A stretch of DNA of 31,852 bases from Tritrichomonas foetus. Lineage: Eukaryota; Parabasalia; Tritrichomonadida; Tritrichomonadidae. Below the pieces are notes generated by a model, which saw only the letters and a program-made list of their open reading frames with translations, made no database searches and was not told the DNA's origin. Below are positions 8,991 to 18,103 of this stretch, piece by piece (position 1 is the first letter of the stretch; every line of letters begins with the position of its first letter). The stretch is taken from contig MLAK01000812.1 of assembly GCA_001839685.1 (NCBI GenBank), positions 28,043-59,894 of the forward strand, written 5' to 3'. The position numbers and the translations under genes are program-made.

Positions 8991-10934
8991 TCACATTAGT
9001 GCAGTATGATTTAAGCTTGGCCTCACAATATTATTCTTTTTTCTGATGCTGTTCACTTTTGGCACTATATATCTAGGTTTAGACGTCGACAAAGTAATCG
9101 AATTCGCTCTCGTCATTGGCATCGACAGCTTTTGGTTGAAGGAGAAAGTAAAAGCAGTGACACCTGATGGAGCCCTCATGAGGGGCACGGATGAACTGTT
9201 GCTTCTAATTGCATCTTCAACAGCAGGATCTTTAGAGAACTGACTAAAACGAGATATTGCATTTTTTACTAAATCTCTATCCTTAATAGAGTGAACATAA
9301 TAAATTAGAATATTGAATTGGCGAATTACACAACATCGAACGATACTTAATGTTTTCTCATTAAATACAATTGAACTTAAAAGTGATATAAAATCAGAAA
9401 CAAGTGTTAAGTGTGATTTTGATTTCAATATCTCATAAATAATGTTCACACATATGATTTGATGTGTTGAATTTTCTTGTGAAATTTCATTCAAAAAACT
9501 GATTATTGTCTTATCATCAAATTTGGCTAAAACCGTGGCCAATGTTGATGTAAGAGCTTTCCCGTGAATATCAATCGCTTTAAAAAGATAAGGAATAGTT
9601 TCAGCATTTGGTTGAAGCAATAAAAGCATCATTGATGCTTCACGCCAACATCTACATTCAATTGAACCAGAAACTCCTGATTTAGAGAGGTTCTCTTCAA
9701 GCTCAGTAACATTTGTAAAGTCATCACTAAAAGAGACATTCTTTTTAATACTTGATGTTGCTCTGAGGAATTCTTTCTGGCCATTTTCGCGAGTTTTATG
9801 ACCAACATTTAATTCATTATTAAGATGTTTCTGAAGGAAATTTTCCATCTGTTTCCGATTTGAGATCTTCTGAAGAGAGTCATAAAAAACGGGATACTTG
9901 CGACACCAAACCGAAAAATTCGAAATTGAGATTTCACTACAAAATAATATAACAACTAAATCTTCTAATTCTCTTTTTCTTTTCACAACAAAATCAGCCA
10001 TTTCCAAAGCTTCAATAACATTTTTCTTATAAAAGTCATTGAAAAAATTTAACAACTTTTCATGAGGAATTTTGACTGAGTTTATCTCGATAATTCTTTT
10101 AAAAAATCGGCTTAAAATTTTCGCGTTTTCTGGGGAAAACAATTGCTGCTCAAGAATATAATCAACTATTTCTTCTAACGATAAAATATTATATTTGACC
10201 ACTTTGTCGTAATATTTTGCATAAGTGAGCAAAAGTGATGGAGCTGGAGGTTTAATAGAAATTACATCTTTGATGTACTCCATCAAAATTGGATTTGGTG
10301 AATCCATTACAAGAATTGCCTCTACTGTTGAATGTGATGGCTTTGCTGATTTAATTAGTTCAGTAATAAATTGTTGATTAAAATTGCAGCTTTCAAGCAT
10401 CAAAACAAGAGGCTTCAAAAGCAATCGCATTGGGTAATGTTTAGGAATAATCATTTCGAGAGCTTGTTTAGAATAAATGTAACCATTTTTTATCAAACCT
10501 TTAGCAATCATTGCGCCACAATCAGAGGCCCTTTTTTGAAAACTATGGATAAATCTGACAGAATCACTCTCAAGGCAATGCTGAATATCTCGAACTTTGA
10601 TGCTTCGTGCGAATCGTTTCATTAATCTAAACCATTCAATATCTGTTGAACCAGATGCTATTTTGTTGACAACGAACGGGAAAATATATTTATATAGATC
10701 TTCGTCACTTAGCACGCGTTTTTCACATTCTCGAAGCATCGCAGCGCAAATATGCTCGCCAAGTGGACAGCATTGTTTTGAAAAGGAAAGGTAAAGAAAT
10801 TTGAAGCAATTCGAAATATTATTGTTTGCGTTATCTTTTGGAGTCATCGGTAGAAGATTGATAGCCCAAAGTTGTCGTGACTGATCTCCATTTAGAAGAG
10901 CGGACTTGACAACATCGCTTGGAGTCATACTCAT
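8991..10934 (-). CDS. Alpha-solenoid (HEAT/ARM-like) protein, trichomonad-type hypothetical
   Basis: The 647-residue product is almost wholly helical, with repeated helix pairs typical of HEAT/ARM solenoids through about residue 570. The last 80 residues are Ser/Thr/Arg-rich and probably disordered, with basic phosphosite-like spots such as RAPSG and RANSI. A loop near residues 390-410 contains KNVSFSDD (KNVSF at 398-402), which fits the RVxF docking pattern of protein phosphatase 1 and is followed by acidic residues. No named family is recognised; a phosphatase regulatory or scaffold role is only a guess. The ATG at 10934 is the first in frame, and a second ATG lies at codon 3. A TTCAAA sits about 16 nt upstream and a GAAAAAG (11010-11016 on the complementary strand) about 80 nt upstream. 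Confidence 0.85.
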   Translation of the reverse strand: MSMTPSDVVKSALLNGDQSRQLWAINLLPMTPKDNANNNISNCFKFLYLSFSKQCCPLGEHICAAMLRECEKRVLSDEDLYKYIFPFVVNKIASGSTDIEWFRLMKRFARSIKVRDIQHCLESDSVRFIHSFQKRASDCGAMIAKGLIKNGYIYSKQALEMIIPKHYPMRLLLKPLVLMLESCNFNQQFITELIKSAKPSHSTVEAILVMDSPNPILMEYIKDVISIKPPAPSLLLTYAKYYDKVVKYNILSLEEIVDYILEQQLFSPENAKILSRFFKRIIEINSVKIPHEKLLNFFNDFYKKNVIEALEMADFVVKRKRELEDLVVILFCSEISISNFSVWCRKYPVFYDSLQKISNRKQMENFLQKHLNNELNVGHKTRENGQKEFLRATSSIKKNVSFSDDFTNVTELEENLSKSGVSGSIECRCWREASMMLLLLQPNAETIPYLFKAIDIHGKALTSTLATVLAKFDDKTIISFLNEISQENSTHQIICVNIIYEILKSKSHLTLVSDFISLLSSIVFNEKTLSIVRCCVIRQFNILIYYVHSIKDRDLVKNAISRFSQFSKDPAVEDAIRSNSSSVPLMRAPSGVTAFTFSFNQKLSMPMTRANSITLSTSKPRYIVPKVNSIRKKNNIVRPSLNHTALM

Positions 10935-11263
10935 TGTAGTATAATTTGAATACTAAAACGCTAAGATTTTATTTTTATTTTCTGTAAACACACAAGTTTT
11001 TCAATGGCTCTTTTTCATTTCTGTGTGACTTTTCAAAGGAGATTATTTTGTTTATTTTTTCGATTCAGAAATTTTCCAAAGAATTGAATTCAATTTAATT
11101 TATATCTTTTTCGTTGCCATTGAAATCGGAAGAGAATTTTTCTTCCGAAATATGATTTTAATGGTCGAAATAGACTTACTTTTCGAACTTCCTTAGTGAG
11201 AAAATAATTGAAAATGATCTCAGAATTTTTTCAGTAAATCAATAAAAAATTGTGAGGGAAAAA

Positions 11264-11514
11264 TGAAAGAATTATCAATCATTTGTGAGTATGGATGTCG
11301 ATTCAAATAGTCGATGTTTATTTTCCACCGAATTTACCCAAATAATTGTGAAACAACAAGATGAAAAAAAAAAATTGAATGCGCTATCAACGACTTATTT
11401 TTCAATATTCCATTGAAATTGATGGAATTTAATTAAAAAAAGTGCCGTAGGTTTAACCGCAAAACCTTTAAAGGTCAAATTATTTGTGAATGGGTCTATT
11501 CTAAGGTTAAATAA
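11264..11514 (+). pseudogene. Broken gene relic, frames disrupted at A-runs
   Basis: One frame reads from an ATG at 11291 (MDVDSNSRCLFSTEFTQIIV) up to an 11-A run at 11364-11374. Beyond the run the most protein-like reading is in another frame (KIECAINDLFFNIPLKLMEF). It meets a TAA beside a second A-run and then continues with CRRFNRKTFKGQIICEWVY to TAA 11512-11514. A one-base change in the A-run would join the first two parts, as expected from a homopolymer indel or a sequencing error. No family is recognised, and the reading is by eye only. Confidence 0.3.
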
Positions 11515-11526
11515 AGTTAAGTGTTC

Positions 11527-11700
11527 ATGGCAGACTGTCCATCTCAATTCTCTCAATTGTTATTCAGAAAATTGAATAGAAGGATAAAAAAAATCTATAA
11601 CCTAGGTAATAGGATCCTAAAGGCAAAGCTAAATAAACATAATGTTAAATCGTCAATAAAATTCCTTTTTAAAAAGCTTTTATTCCAAAATATTCACTAA
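11527..11700 (+). CDS. Possible short ORF of 57 codons, basic; perhaps part of the same relic
   Basis: An ATG at 11527 opens a frame to TAA at 11698-11700. The product begins MADCPSQFSQLLFRKLNRRI and is strongly basic (many Lys/Arg). It lies in the same frame as the end of the preceding relic, separated by two stops, so it may be a downstream piece of that broken gene rather than a separate one. A frame of this length is not improbable by chance in AT-rich DNA. Confidence 0.2.
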   Translation: MADCPSQFSQLLFRKLNRRIKKIYNLGNRILKAKLNKHNVKSSIKFLFKKLLFQNIH

Positions 11701-11710
11701 AAGCTGATAT

Positions 11711-11869
11711 GACAAAATTGAAAAATATAACCAACATTCTGATAACTCGATCAAAAAAGACAGTCAGATGATGAGATTTTTATCAGTCATGAAAATGGAA
11801 AATTAATAATATCAATAGTACGTCATGAATTTACTCTGATTTGATTTTGTCGAATTTTCAACAAAAGTT
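11711..11869 (+). pseudogene. Further coding-like fragments in two frames
   Basis: One frame reads DKIEKYNQHSDNSIKKDSQM from 11711. An overlapping frame reads DDEIFISHENGKLIISIVRH from about 11767, ending at a TGA near 11845. The switch between frames around 11760 suggests a frameshifted relic. It may continue the broken gene upstream. Support is limited to composition and open length. Confidence 0.2.
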
Positions 11870-12217
11870 TGGTTCAAATGACTCCTTTTAAGCCTAAACT
11901 GCTAATTATGAATCTAATGAATTGACATGAAAACATGATTCATGTCAGAACACTAACTTCTTTTGTTTAATGTATCTTAATTTGTCTTATTCTGATCATT
12001 TCTCACACTTTCTTTACCACAAACATTCTAAGACCAATTGATGTGTCGACTTTTGTTACCTGAATTAAAAAAGAAGAGATTGTTATTCATTTTGATTTCT
12101 GAAGTTGTTGTTGATGTTGACTTTTTGAATGATATGCATGATATTCTGTAAACATCTAATAGAATCATTTTTGGCGTTGGAGATATTGGAATTCACAGCC
12201 GTGCCTGGTTGAGAAAG

Positions 12218-12538
12218 ATGCCTAAAAATCAAAAGATGTCTCCATTTTTTTACATATACACAAGTATTTTCATGTTCGAGAATGGTGAAACAGCACATAT
12301 ACTTTTTCAGAATAAGGGATTAACTTCAAATTCAAAAAGATATGGAATTCCTGATCATGATGCCATTAATGATATAAGAACTACATATATCTCGATTTTA
12401 ACTTTTTCTTTTAATTATCAAACTGGATTAGTTCATGATAGAAAGGATTACTTTTTCCACCATGTCACTACCACTCAAGAAAATCTTTTACGGAGACAAG
12501 TTGAAAGAGAATTTAAATTTCAAGTGAAAAGATTCTGA
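12218..12538 (+). CDS. Hypothetical 106-residue protein or 3' piece of a decayed gene
   Basis: The ATG at 12218 gives MPKNQKMSPFFYIYTSIFMF and ends at TGA 12536-12538. The same frame is open back to 12152, giving 128 sense codons without a stop, which is unlikely by chance at this base composition. The sequence has ordinary protein character, including FENGETAHILFQNKG and YGIPDHDAINDIRTTYISIL, and a basic C-terminus (LLRRQVEREFKFQVKRF). No domain is recognised. It follows a run of broken coding fragments on the same strand, so it may be the best-preserved end of one pseudogene instead of an independent gene. The overlapping minus-strand frame (12083-12298) is shorter and judged a shadow. Confidence 0.4.
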   Translation: MPKNQKMSPFFYIYTSIFMFENGETAHILFQNKGLTSNSKRYGIPDHDAINDIRTTYISILTFSFNYQTGLVHDRKDYFFHHVTTTQENLLRRQVEREFKFQVKRF

Positions 12539-12878
12539 TTATCTTTTCAATATTAATATGAAGAACAAATGTGAATGAAAAAGGGATTGATCTCGAGTCA
12601 GATTTCATAAAATGCAACCATTTTCATCGTGAATATTTAATGCCAAATGAAATGTCAAATTAACCAAAAGTGTTCACGGTTAAACCTGTTCAACTTTAGA
12701 TGAGATATCTCCGAATTTGAAATATATTAAATCTTGTGATATCTCTCATTCATATGGTATATATAGCATTATATGCTTGTTCAAATATAAATATGATAAA
12801 TTTAAATTTATTTTCATTTCTGAATAATAAAAAAGTAGACAGCCAAATAAATTCAGAAAAAGAAGAAAAAACGGTATA

Positions 12879-12890
12879 ATGGACGTTTAA
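12879..12890 (+). promoter_or_regulatory. Tiny upstream ORF (ATG-GAC-GTT-TAA)
   Basis: A three-codon ORF ends 6 nt before the ATG of the TOG/HEAT gene. It matters only if transcription begins upstream of 12879, for example at the TCATT initiator match at 12814-12818. A shorter leader starting after it would exclude it. Confidence 0.25.
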
Positions 12891-12896
12891 TTTTCG

Positions 12897-15800
12897 ATGA
12901 GTGGGAATTCAAATCGCCCTTTCACAGCACCAAAGGTTTCTTTCCCAAGTCAATTTCCAAAATCACATCGTAACAATACGCCATCCGATCAATGTAAACA
13001 GTTAATTTACAAATTGTGCGAACAATCAATAACTGCCACCGATTTTTTTTCCCAGTTACTTTCAATTCGCCTTACAACTAGGGAAATCGCGTTATCAGTT
13101 TTTAATTGTCTTCTATTTTATGTTTTGCACGGAAAACCATATCATCCTCAATTTGGGAATCAATTTACTGCCATTTTTTCGAAATTAATTCAAAATTCAA
13201 ATGAGCCGGTTAGGAGATCAACTGTTTCTTTAATATCGTTAATAATAAATAATAGCTCAATTTTGAAATCATTGTCATGTGAATTTAATTCCTGGAATGA
13301 AGAAGCACAAGAAATTTTCTTATCTTTTGCTTTCACATTTCATCCGCCCGAAGTACTCGAATGGAAAACTTTTCTGAATAATGCTAAAGTGATTTTAAAT
13401 ACAAATAATGAAAGTCTTTCTTGTACTGCTTCTGATTTTATTGAATTTATGAACTTTTTTTCTGGAAAGAATAATGATCCAAAAATTAGAAATTCTATGG
13501 AATTATCGCAAGAACAAATGAGAAGATCTATGAATATGCGTAATTCGATCCAAAAATATAAAGAATATCAACAACAAACACAAAACCATCATCATGATAA
13601 TAATAATTATGAAATGGAATCTGAAAAAGGCAATAAAAAACTTGAATTTTCGAATTTAAGTGACTTAAAATCATCTCTTTCTTCTCCTCCGAAAAATCCT
13701 AATCAAGATAAAAATAAAATCGAATCACTGTCAAGCATCAGGAATCAAAAATCTAGCACCCACGAAAGTAAACAAAAAGAAAAATCCAGTGAAATCGAAA
13801 ATGATTCTCATTTGGGAAAATCTCCGATTTTCGAAATACTAGAAGCTGATCAGTCAAATTCAGGTGGAAGGAAATCTTCAAGCAAAAGCGTAAATCGGAA
13901 ATCAACCAAATCTTCACAAAAATCAATAAGACAAAGCAAATCATTATCCAAAAATTCTAATATTCAAGATAACTTGAACGATACTTTAAATGAAACTTCA
14001 AATTTCGACGAGATACGAAAAAGTAAAAATCCAAAAGGAAATCCCAAATTATTAGATTCAGTTAATATATCAAATATTACAAATCAAAATAAATCAAATC
14101 AATCATATAATCCAAATAAAAATTCAAGAATTCATAGTATTAAAGGTATGGATCAATTCAATGATTTAGTAATTGATGTAGATGAAGATATTGATGTAGA
14201 TGATTCTGATCAAAATAATGATGAAATTTTCTCATCTGGTGATGAAGATTCCCTCTTTGAGAATGTTAATCTTGAACCAGCTTCGATTATTGAAACATCT
14301 AAACCAGGATATTCACCTCCACAAATTCAAAAATCTGATCCACCAAAAGAAAACAATAAGCTACGACAATCAACTCGCTCAAACTCTTCTTCACGAAATA
14401 GTCAAGTGAAATTAGCTGATTCAGCACAAACAATGAAAGCATCTGCTTCTTCCAGCTCATCAAAACAAAGACAATCATCATCAAAACCAGATAAATCTAG
14501 CCAAGAAAACACTTCATCACAGTCATTAAAATCATCAGTGAATATAAATTCATCACCTCCTAAAGCATTTGAAGACTCTTCAAATGATAGACAATCGATA
14601 AAACATAACACTAAATCATCTAATGCTGATACAATGAAAGTATCTAAAAGTGCCCATGCGAAATCTAAACAAAATGATGCTCAAACAATGAAGCCAATTA
14701 GGAAAAAATCATCAACAGTAAGTCGTGAATCAAACAACAACCATAAAAATATTAAGGAATCTATTAATGACTCTTCTATTTCATTTGCTTCAACTAATAG
14801 GCCAGGAACAGCAAGAAGAAACAAAAAGAATGAATCATCAGTTGATTCAAATTCTCAATTTGGTGGAACACAAGATGTTTTAATGACAACAACAGAAGAA
14901 TTTATTCCTTATGTTCCACTTGAAGAAGAGGAAGACGATGATGATGATTATTCGGATGATCTTTTTGGTGGAGCTCCTGAAGAAGTCGTAAATAAAGTCA
15001 CATTTTCTGGACCACCTTTACCCAATATTAATTATGAAGAAAATATTACTTATCCGCATAAAAACCTACCAAAAAGTAATGATCATGATCCCAAAAAAGT
15101 TGTGAGTAACTCATATGGTGACACTAACTCAAAGAAATCATCGAACAACTCCAATGTCCAAACAATCAAACCTAAAAAGCCTTCAAAATCTGTAGCTGTT
15201 GATCAATTTGCTACCACTGCTGTTACTGGTAAAGGTGAATCCAATAAAAATTCCAGTAAAATTCCCGCAGCCAAAGGTTGCTCTGCTTCAAATTCTCCTT
15301 CAAAACATCGACAATTCGACGAAGATGCCAATCCATATGATTATATAATAGATATGACAAATAGTGATTGGGAGAAACAGCAAAGGTCTGTGGAAGGCCT
15401 TCGCTGTGTACTCAATACTAAGCCAACTGCATTAGCATCGCATTGTAGAGAAATATGGATGAATTTACTTGATATTATTGTATCTCCAAGAACAATGTTA
15501 TCAAATTCAGCTTTAGCATTAACATTAGAATTATTCACACAATTTCACTCTCAGCTAATTCCACAGACACCTCCATTTATTTCTATATGTTTTAATCTTT
15601 GTTGTAACTCGAGACAGTTTATTGCAGATGGTGCAGAGAAAGTACTCATTTTAATTTCACATAAAGCACCAAGAAATAAAGTTTTATCACATTTCATTAT
15701 CGGAACAAAACATAAAAATACAATTGCCCGTGGAAAAGCAGCACAGTGTATTTTAAATCTTATAAATCAAGGTGGGGAATTAGAAGATTCTGAACTTAAA

Positions 15801-15974
15801 TCCCTAATAAGTGGGTTAACACCACTCATCCGTGATAATAGTGAAGAAACAAGAGATTCTGCAAAAAATGCACTCAAGAAAATTGTTTATGACATTAGAT
15901 TCCAAGAAATAGCGAGAGATGTTTGCACTAATTCTCAAGACTATAATGAATTGATGAAATTTATAGAATTTTAA
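12897..15974 (+). CDS. TOG/HEAT-domain protein with long disordered Ser-rich middle (CLASP/TOGARAM-like)
   Basis: The 1,025-residue protein has helical ends and a disordered centre. Residues about 20-185 form a helical, HEAT-like N-terminal block. Residues about 190-800 are low-complexity Ser/Asn/Lys sequence with an acidic run near 675-690 (EEEEDDDDDYSDD). Residues about 808-1025 look like a TOG domain: SDWEKQQRSVEGLRCVL, then paired helices ending in a repeat with LTPLIRDNSEETRDSAKNAL, as in the CLASP and TOGARAM families that bind tubulin. A role in microtubule or flagellar cytoskeleton regulation is therefore likely but inferred. The disordered part contains four spaced QTMK-like motifs (about residues 510, 577, 595 and 755) that resemble dynein light chain (LC8) sites. 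The first ATG is used. A GAAAAAG lies at 12856-12862, and a tiny uORF precedes the start. The next gene is convergent. Confidence 0.85.
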   Translation: MSGNSNRPFTAPKVSFPSQFPKSHRNNTPSDQCKQLIYKLCEQSITATDFFSQLLSIRLTTREIALSVFNCLLFYVLHGKPYHPQFGNQFTAIFSKLIQNSNEPVRRSTVSLISLIINNSSILKSLSCEFNSWNEEAQEIFLSFAFTFHPPEVLEWKTFLNNAKVILNTNNESLSCTASDFIEFMNFFSGKNNDPKIRNSMELSQEQMRRSMNMRNSIQKYKEYQQQTQNHHHDNNNYEMESEKGNKKLEFSNLSDLKSSLSSPPKNPNQDKNKIESLSSIRNQKSSTHESKQKEKSSEIENDSHLGKSPIFEILEADQSNSGGRKSSSKSVNRKSTKSSQKSIRQSKSLSKNSNIQDNLNDTLNETSNFDEIRKSKNPKGNPKLLDSVNISNITNQNKSNQSYNPNKNSRIHSIKGMDQFNDLVIDVDEDIDVDDSDQNNDEIFSSGDEDSLFENVNLEPASIIETSKPGYSPPQIQKSDPPKENNKLRQSTRSNSSSRNSQVKLADSAQTMKASASSSSSKQRQSSSKPDKSSQENTSSQSLKSSVNINSSPPKAFEDSSNDRQSIKHNTKSSNADTMKVSKSAHAKSKQNDAQTMKPIRKKSSTVSRESNNNHKNIKESINDSSISFASTNRPGTARRNKKNESSVDSNSQFGGTQDVLMTTTEEFIPYVPLEEEEDDDDDYSDDLFGGAPEEVVNKVTFSGPPLPNINYEENITYPHKNLPKSNDHDPKKVVSNSYGDTNSKKSSNNSNVQTIKPKKPSKSVAVDQFATTAVTGKGESNKNSSKIPAAKGCSASNSPSKHRQFDEDANPYDYIIDMTNSDWEKQQRSVEGLRCVLNTKPTALASHCREIWMNLLDIIVSPRTMLSNSALALTLELFTQFHSQLIPQTPPFISICFNLCCNSRQFIADGAEKVLILISHKAPRNKVLSHFIIGTKHKNTIARGKAAQCILNLINQGGELEDSELKSLISGLTPLIRDNSEETRDSAKNALKKIVYDIRFQEIARDVCTNSQDYNELMKFIEF

Positions 15975-16433
15975 TCCAAGTATAAAGACATGTATATGAA
16001 TTTATGTATAATTATAATTATAGTATATGTATTTAATAATAAAAAAGGAGTATTAACAATTAAAACTTTAGATTTTTAATTTTGATGAATATTTAATCAA
16101 GTAAGATTAAATTATTAAGTCATTTATTTGATATCACTTTCATTATTCAATTTTACAGTATTGTAATGCTTTGTCCTTTCAACAAGTTCAATGAGGGAAG
16201 GAAACAAATCTCTGAAACATAAGAAGTTTTTATTAATGCAAAAATATATATTGATATAATAAGTCATTCCATTTGCTTTGATAGTATGTAAAGAATAATT
16301 ATCTCGTAAATAAACAAGGAGAAATTATTTGGATTCTATTCATTTTGAATGATATATCATTATTTATACATAGAATGATTCATATACCAAAATGAATTAA
16401 TATTTCACATATTTTCTACAAATAAATTGTTCA
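15975..16433. other. Convergent spacer, 459 bp
   Basis: This is AT-rich 3' flank shared by the TOG gene and the minus-strand RING gene, with several TAAA-type sites suited to 3' end formation. The only unusual part is a protein-like minus-strand stretch at 16124-16219, described in the findings. No RNA gene is seen. Confidence 0.5.
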
Positions 16434-17189
16434 TTATTTATTCAAAAAACGTAAATATTCAAATTTCTCCACCAGTGCTTGACAATAGTAGCAGTGTTCA
16501 AAAACAGTATTTATTGAATTCAATTCATTCATACAATGCTGGCAAAATGCAGCGTGTTTGCATGGCTCCATAAAAAATACAGCTGGAAAAACTCGACAAG
16601 AAAGACACAAGTGATTTTGATATTTCATGAGTTCAAATTTATTTTTAGTTTTTTCTAAATTCAATTGATGTGATTTGAGTGATTTTAATGAAATTGATTT
16701 TATTATTCTACTCATATTTATTTTAGTTATTTTAGAAGTTGGTCCAATTTCGATTTTTGTTGTGTTTTTAAACTCCATGAATAGATGATTAGCTTGATTT
16801 TGGAAATTTTCCAATTTTTGATGATTTTTTAAATGTAAATATTCAGACAAACTTAATAAAATTGAAATACAATTGATAAAAGTATTATATTTGTTCAGAA
16901 ATTTGCTACAAATTTGTTTCTTGAGATCATCAATTTCAATAATTTCATTGAATTCAAAAAAGTCAGGCTTTTTTAATAATTTTAGTATATAAGGAGCATA
17001 GACATTTGAAGAAATTTCTAGTATATCAAAAATCTCAAAAGCGGCTCGAGAATAATCTACTAAATTTGAATATTGATCACCTAAATTGGCAATATTATCA
17101 GGAATATTTGTCATAAAAACTCTCTTATATGTTGTTTGAAATAATTTTAGATATCCTTTATAAATTTTGTTCGAACTGCAAGAACTCAT
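16434..17189 (-). CDS. RING-finger protein, probable E3 ubiquitin ligase
   Basis: The protein has 251 residues. Residues 195-236 form a C3HC4 RING of the IAP/MUL1 type: C195-x2-C198, C210-x-H212, C216-x2-C219 and C233-x2-C236, with the typical PCKHAAFC core. All eight zinc ligands are present. Such domains recruit an E2 enzyme and pass ubiquitin to a substrate. Residues 1 to about 190 are helical, Leu/Ile/Lys-rich and of no recognised family; they may bind the substrate. The spacing before the last Cys pair (13 residues) is longer than in most IAP RINGs. No transmembrane segment is evident. The ATG is the first in frame, and a GAAAAAG (17208-17214 on the complementary strand) lies 19-25 nt upstream. 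The gene converges with the TOG gene. Confidence 0.85.
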   Translation of the reverse strand: MSSCSSNKIYKGYLKLFQTTYKRVFMTNIPDNIANLGDQYSNLVDYSRAAFEIFDILEISSNVYAPYILKLLKKPDFFEFNEIIEIDDLKKQICSKFLNKYNTFINCISILLSLSEYLHLKNHQKLENFQNQANHLFMEFKNTTKIEIGPTSKITKINMSRIIKSISLKSLKSHQLNLEKTKNKFELMKYQNHLCLSCRVFPAVFFMEPCKHAAFCQHCMNELNSINTVFEHCYYCQALVEKFEYLRFLNK

Positions 17190-18103
17190 CTTTGTTCAAT
17201 TGTGTCACTTTTTCTTTATTATCAAAAGTTTTGTGAAAAATGGAATACTGATTAATTTTGTATGAATCAAAAACCAAAAAATCTAAAGAATAACAACTTG
17301 AAGTGATGATTAAGTTGAAATATATTCAAAAAAAAACATTTTTGAGATCGTCATATAATTCTGGTTAAACATTGTATTTTGTATTTCGCTAGATATATCA
17401 AAGACAACCATAAAAAATACAACATTATCATTTGCACAAGATATAATTGGAAATAGAGAATACTATAAAAAAAAGTTGTGAAAAAATGTTTATTCCTTTG
17501 CGATTATTATCCAAACAGTATATAGTTGGAATGTTTAAGTGTTTGTGAAAATAACGAGTATATTATATCATATAACATCGATATTATGGATTTTCAATTG
17601 AAATTCGGAAACAATTGAAATACAATTCTGAGTCATTATCTTCAGAATTTTGATTATTTTCTATTGAAAATTCAAAAATAAGAAATCACATAAATTTTTG
17701 AATGAGGAAAATCTCTTCTTCTGAAGTGTTTTCATATTCGCCACATTCAAATATCAAAATGGCCACCAATGTCTTGAATCAGTTGCAATAATGTTAAGGC
17801 GAGATTTTCACATGACAATCCTACCATCTGATATGGATGTATAGAAACAGAATTGATCGTACTTTTTATGAATAAACTTTTTCAATAGAGTTATTTGTGT
17901 TATTTGAAAAAAAACTGATTCGCATTCACAAATTTTGATAGGTATGATACAGTTTCACAAAATATGATCGCTATTTGAAATGTCAATAAATTCAAAGCTA
18001 TTTTTCCATTCATTTCTGAAGATAACTCACAAAATAAACTTCTCAATAGGAAAATTCTGAGAGAATATTTGAATATAACAACATTTTTTTTGTTGACGTT
18101 TTC
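17190..18103. other. 914-bp spacer between divergent genes
   Basis: The part next to the RING gene carries its GAAAAAG motif. The segment 17230-17680 is plain AT-rich DNA with short ATTGAAAT-like repeats. The part at 17686-18060 contains a minus-strand gene relic, listed separately. No clear promoter element for the ubiquitin-like gene is recognised, apart from a T-run just before its start. Confidence 0.5.
17686..18060 (-). pseudogene. Frameshifted gene relic on the minus strand
   Basis: Read on the minus strand, 17881-17750 is open and contains HPYQMVGLSCENLALTLLQL followed by IQDIGGHFD. It stops at a TGA (17747-17749). A one-base shift at that point continues smoothly as FECGEYENTSEEEIFLIQKF to a stop at 17686-17688. 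Further upstream on the same strand, a different frame ending near 17900 reads EMNGKIALNLLTFQIAIIFC. The composition is far more protein-like than the flanks, and the smooth join across the frameshift is the main argument. No family is recognised. The upper limit near 18060 is approximate. Confidence 0.4.

Larger units (their letters stand above)
10935..12896. other. Long spacer between divergent genes, with coding remnants
   Basis: This is nearly 2 kb between two divergently transcribed genes. It should hold both promoters, but that needs far less space. An 8-bp hairpin (11126-11133 with 11141-11148) and the TAGGATCCTA palindrome (11610-11619) are present. From about 11260 to 12540 on the + strand, short protein-like stretches in different frames follow one another, described separately. 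The segment 12540-12850 is plain AT-rich DNA. Confidence 0.55.

Noticed and set aside
12083..12298. 71-residue minus-strand gene
   Set aside because: It overlaps the longer + strand frame (12152-12538), and the shorter frame is more easily explained by chance.
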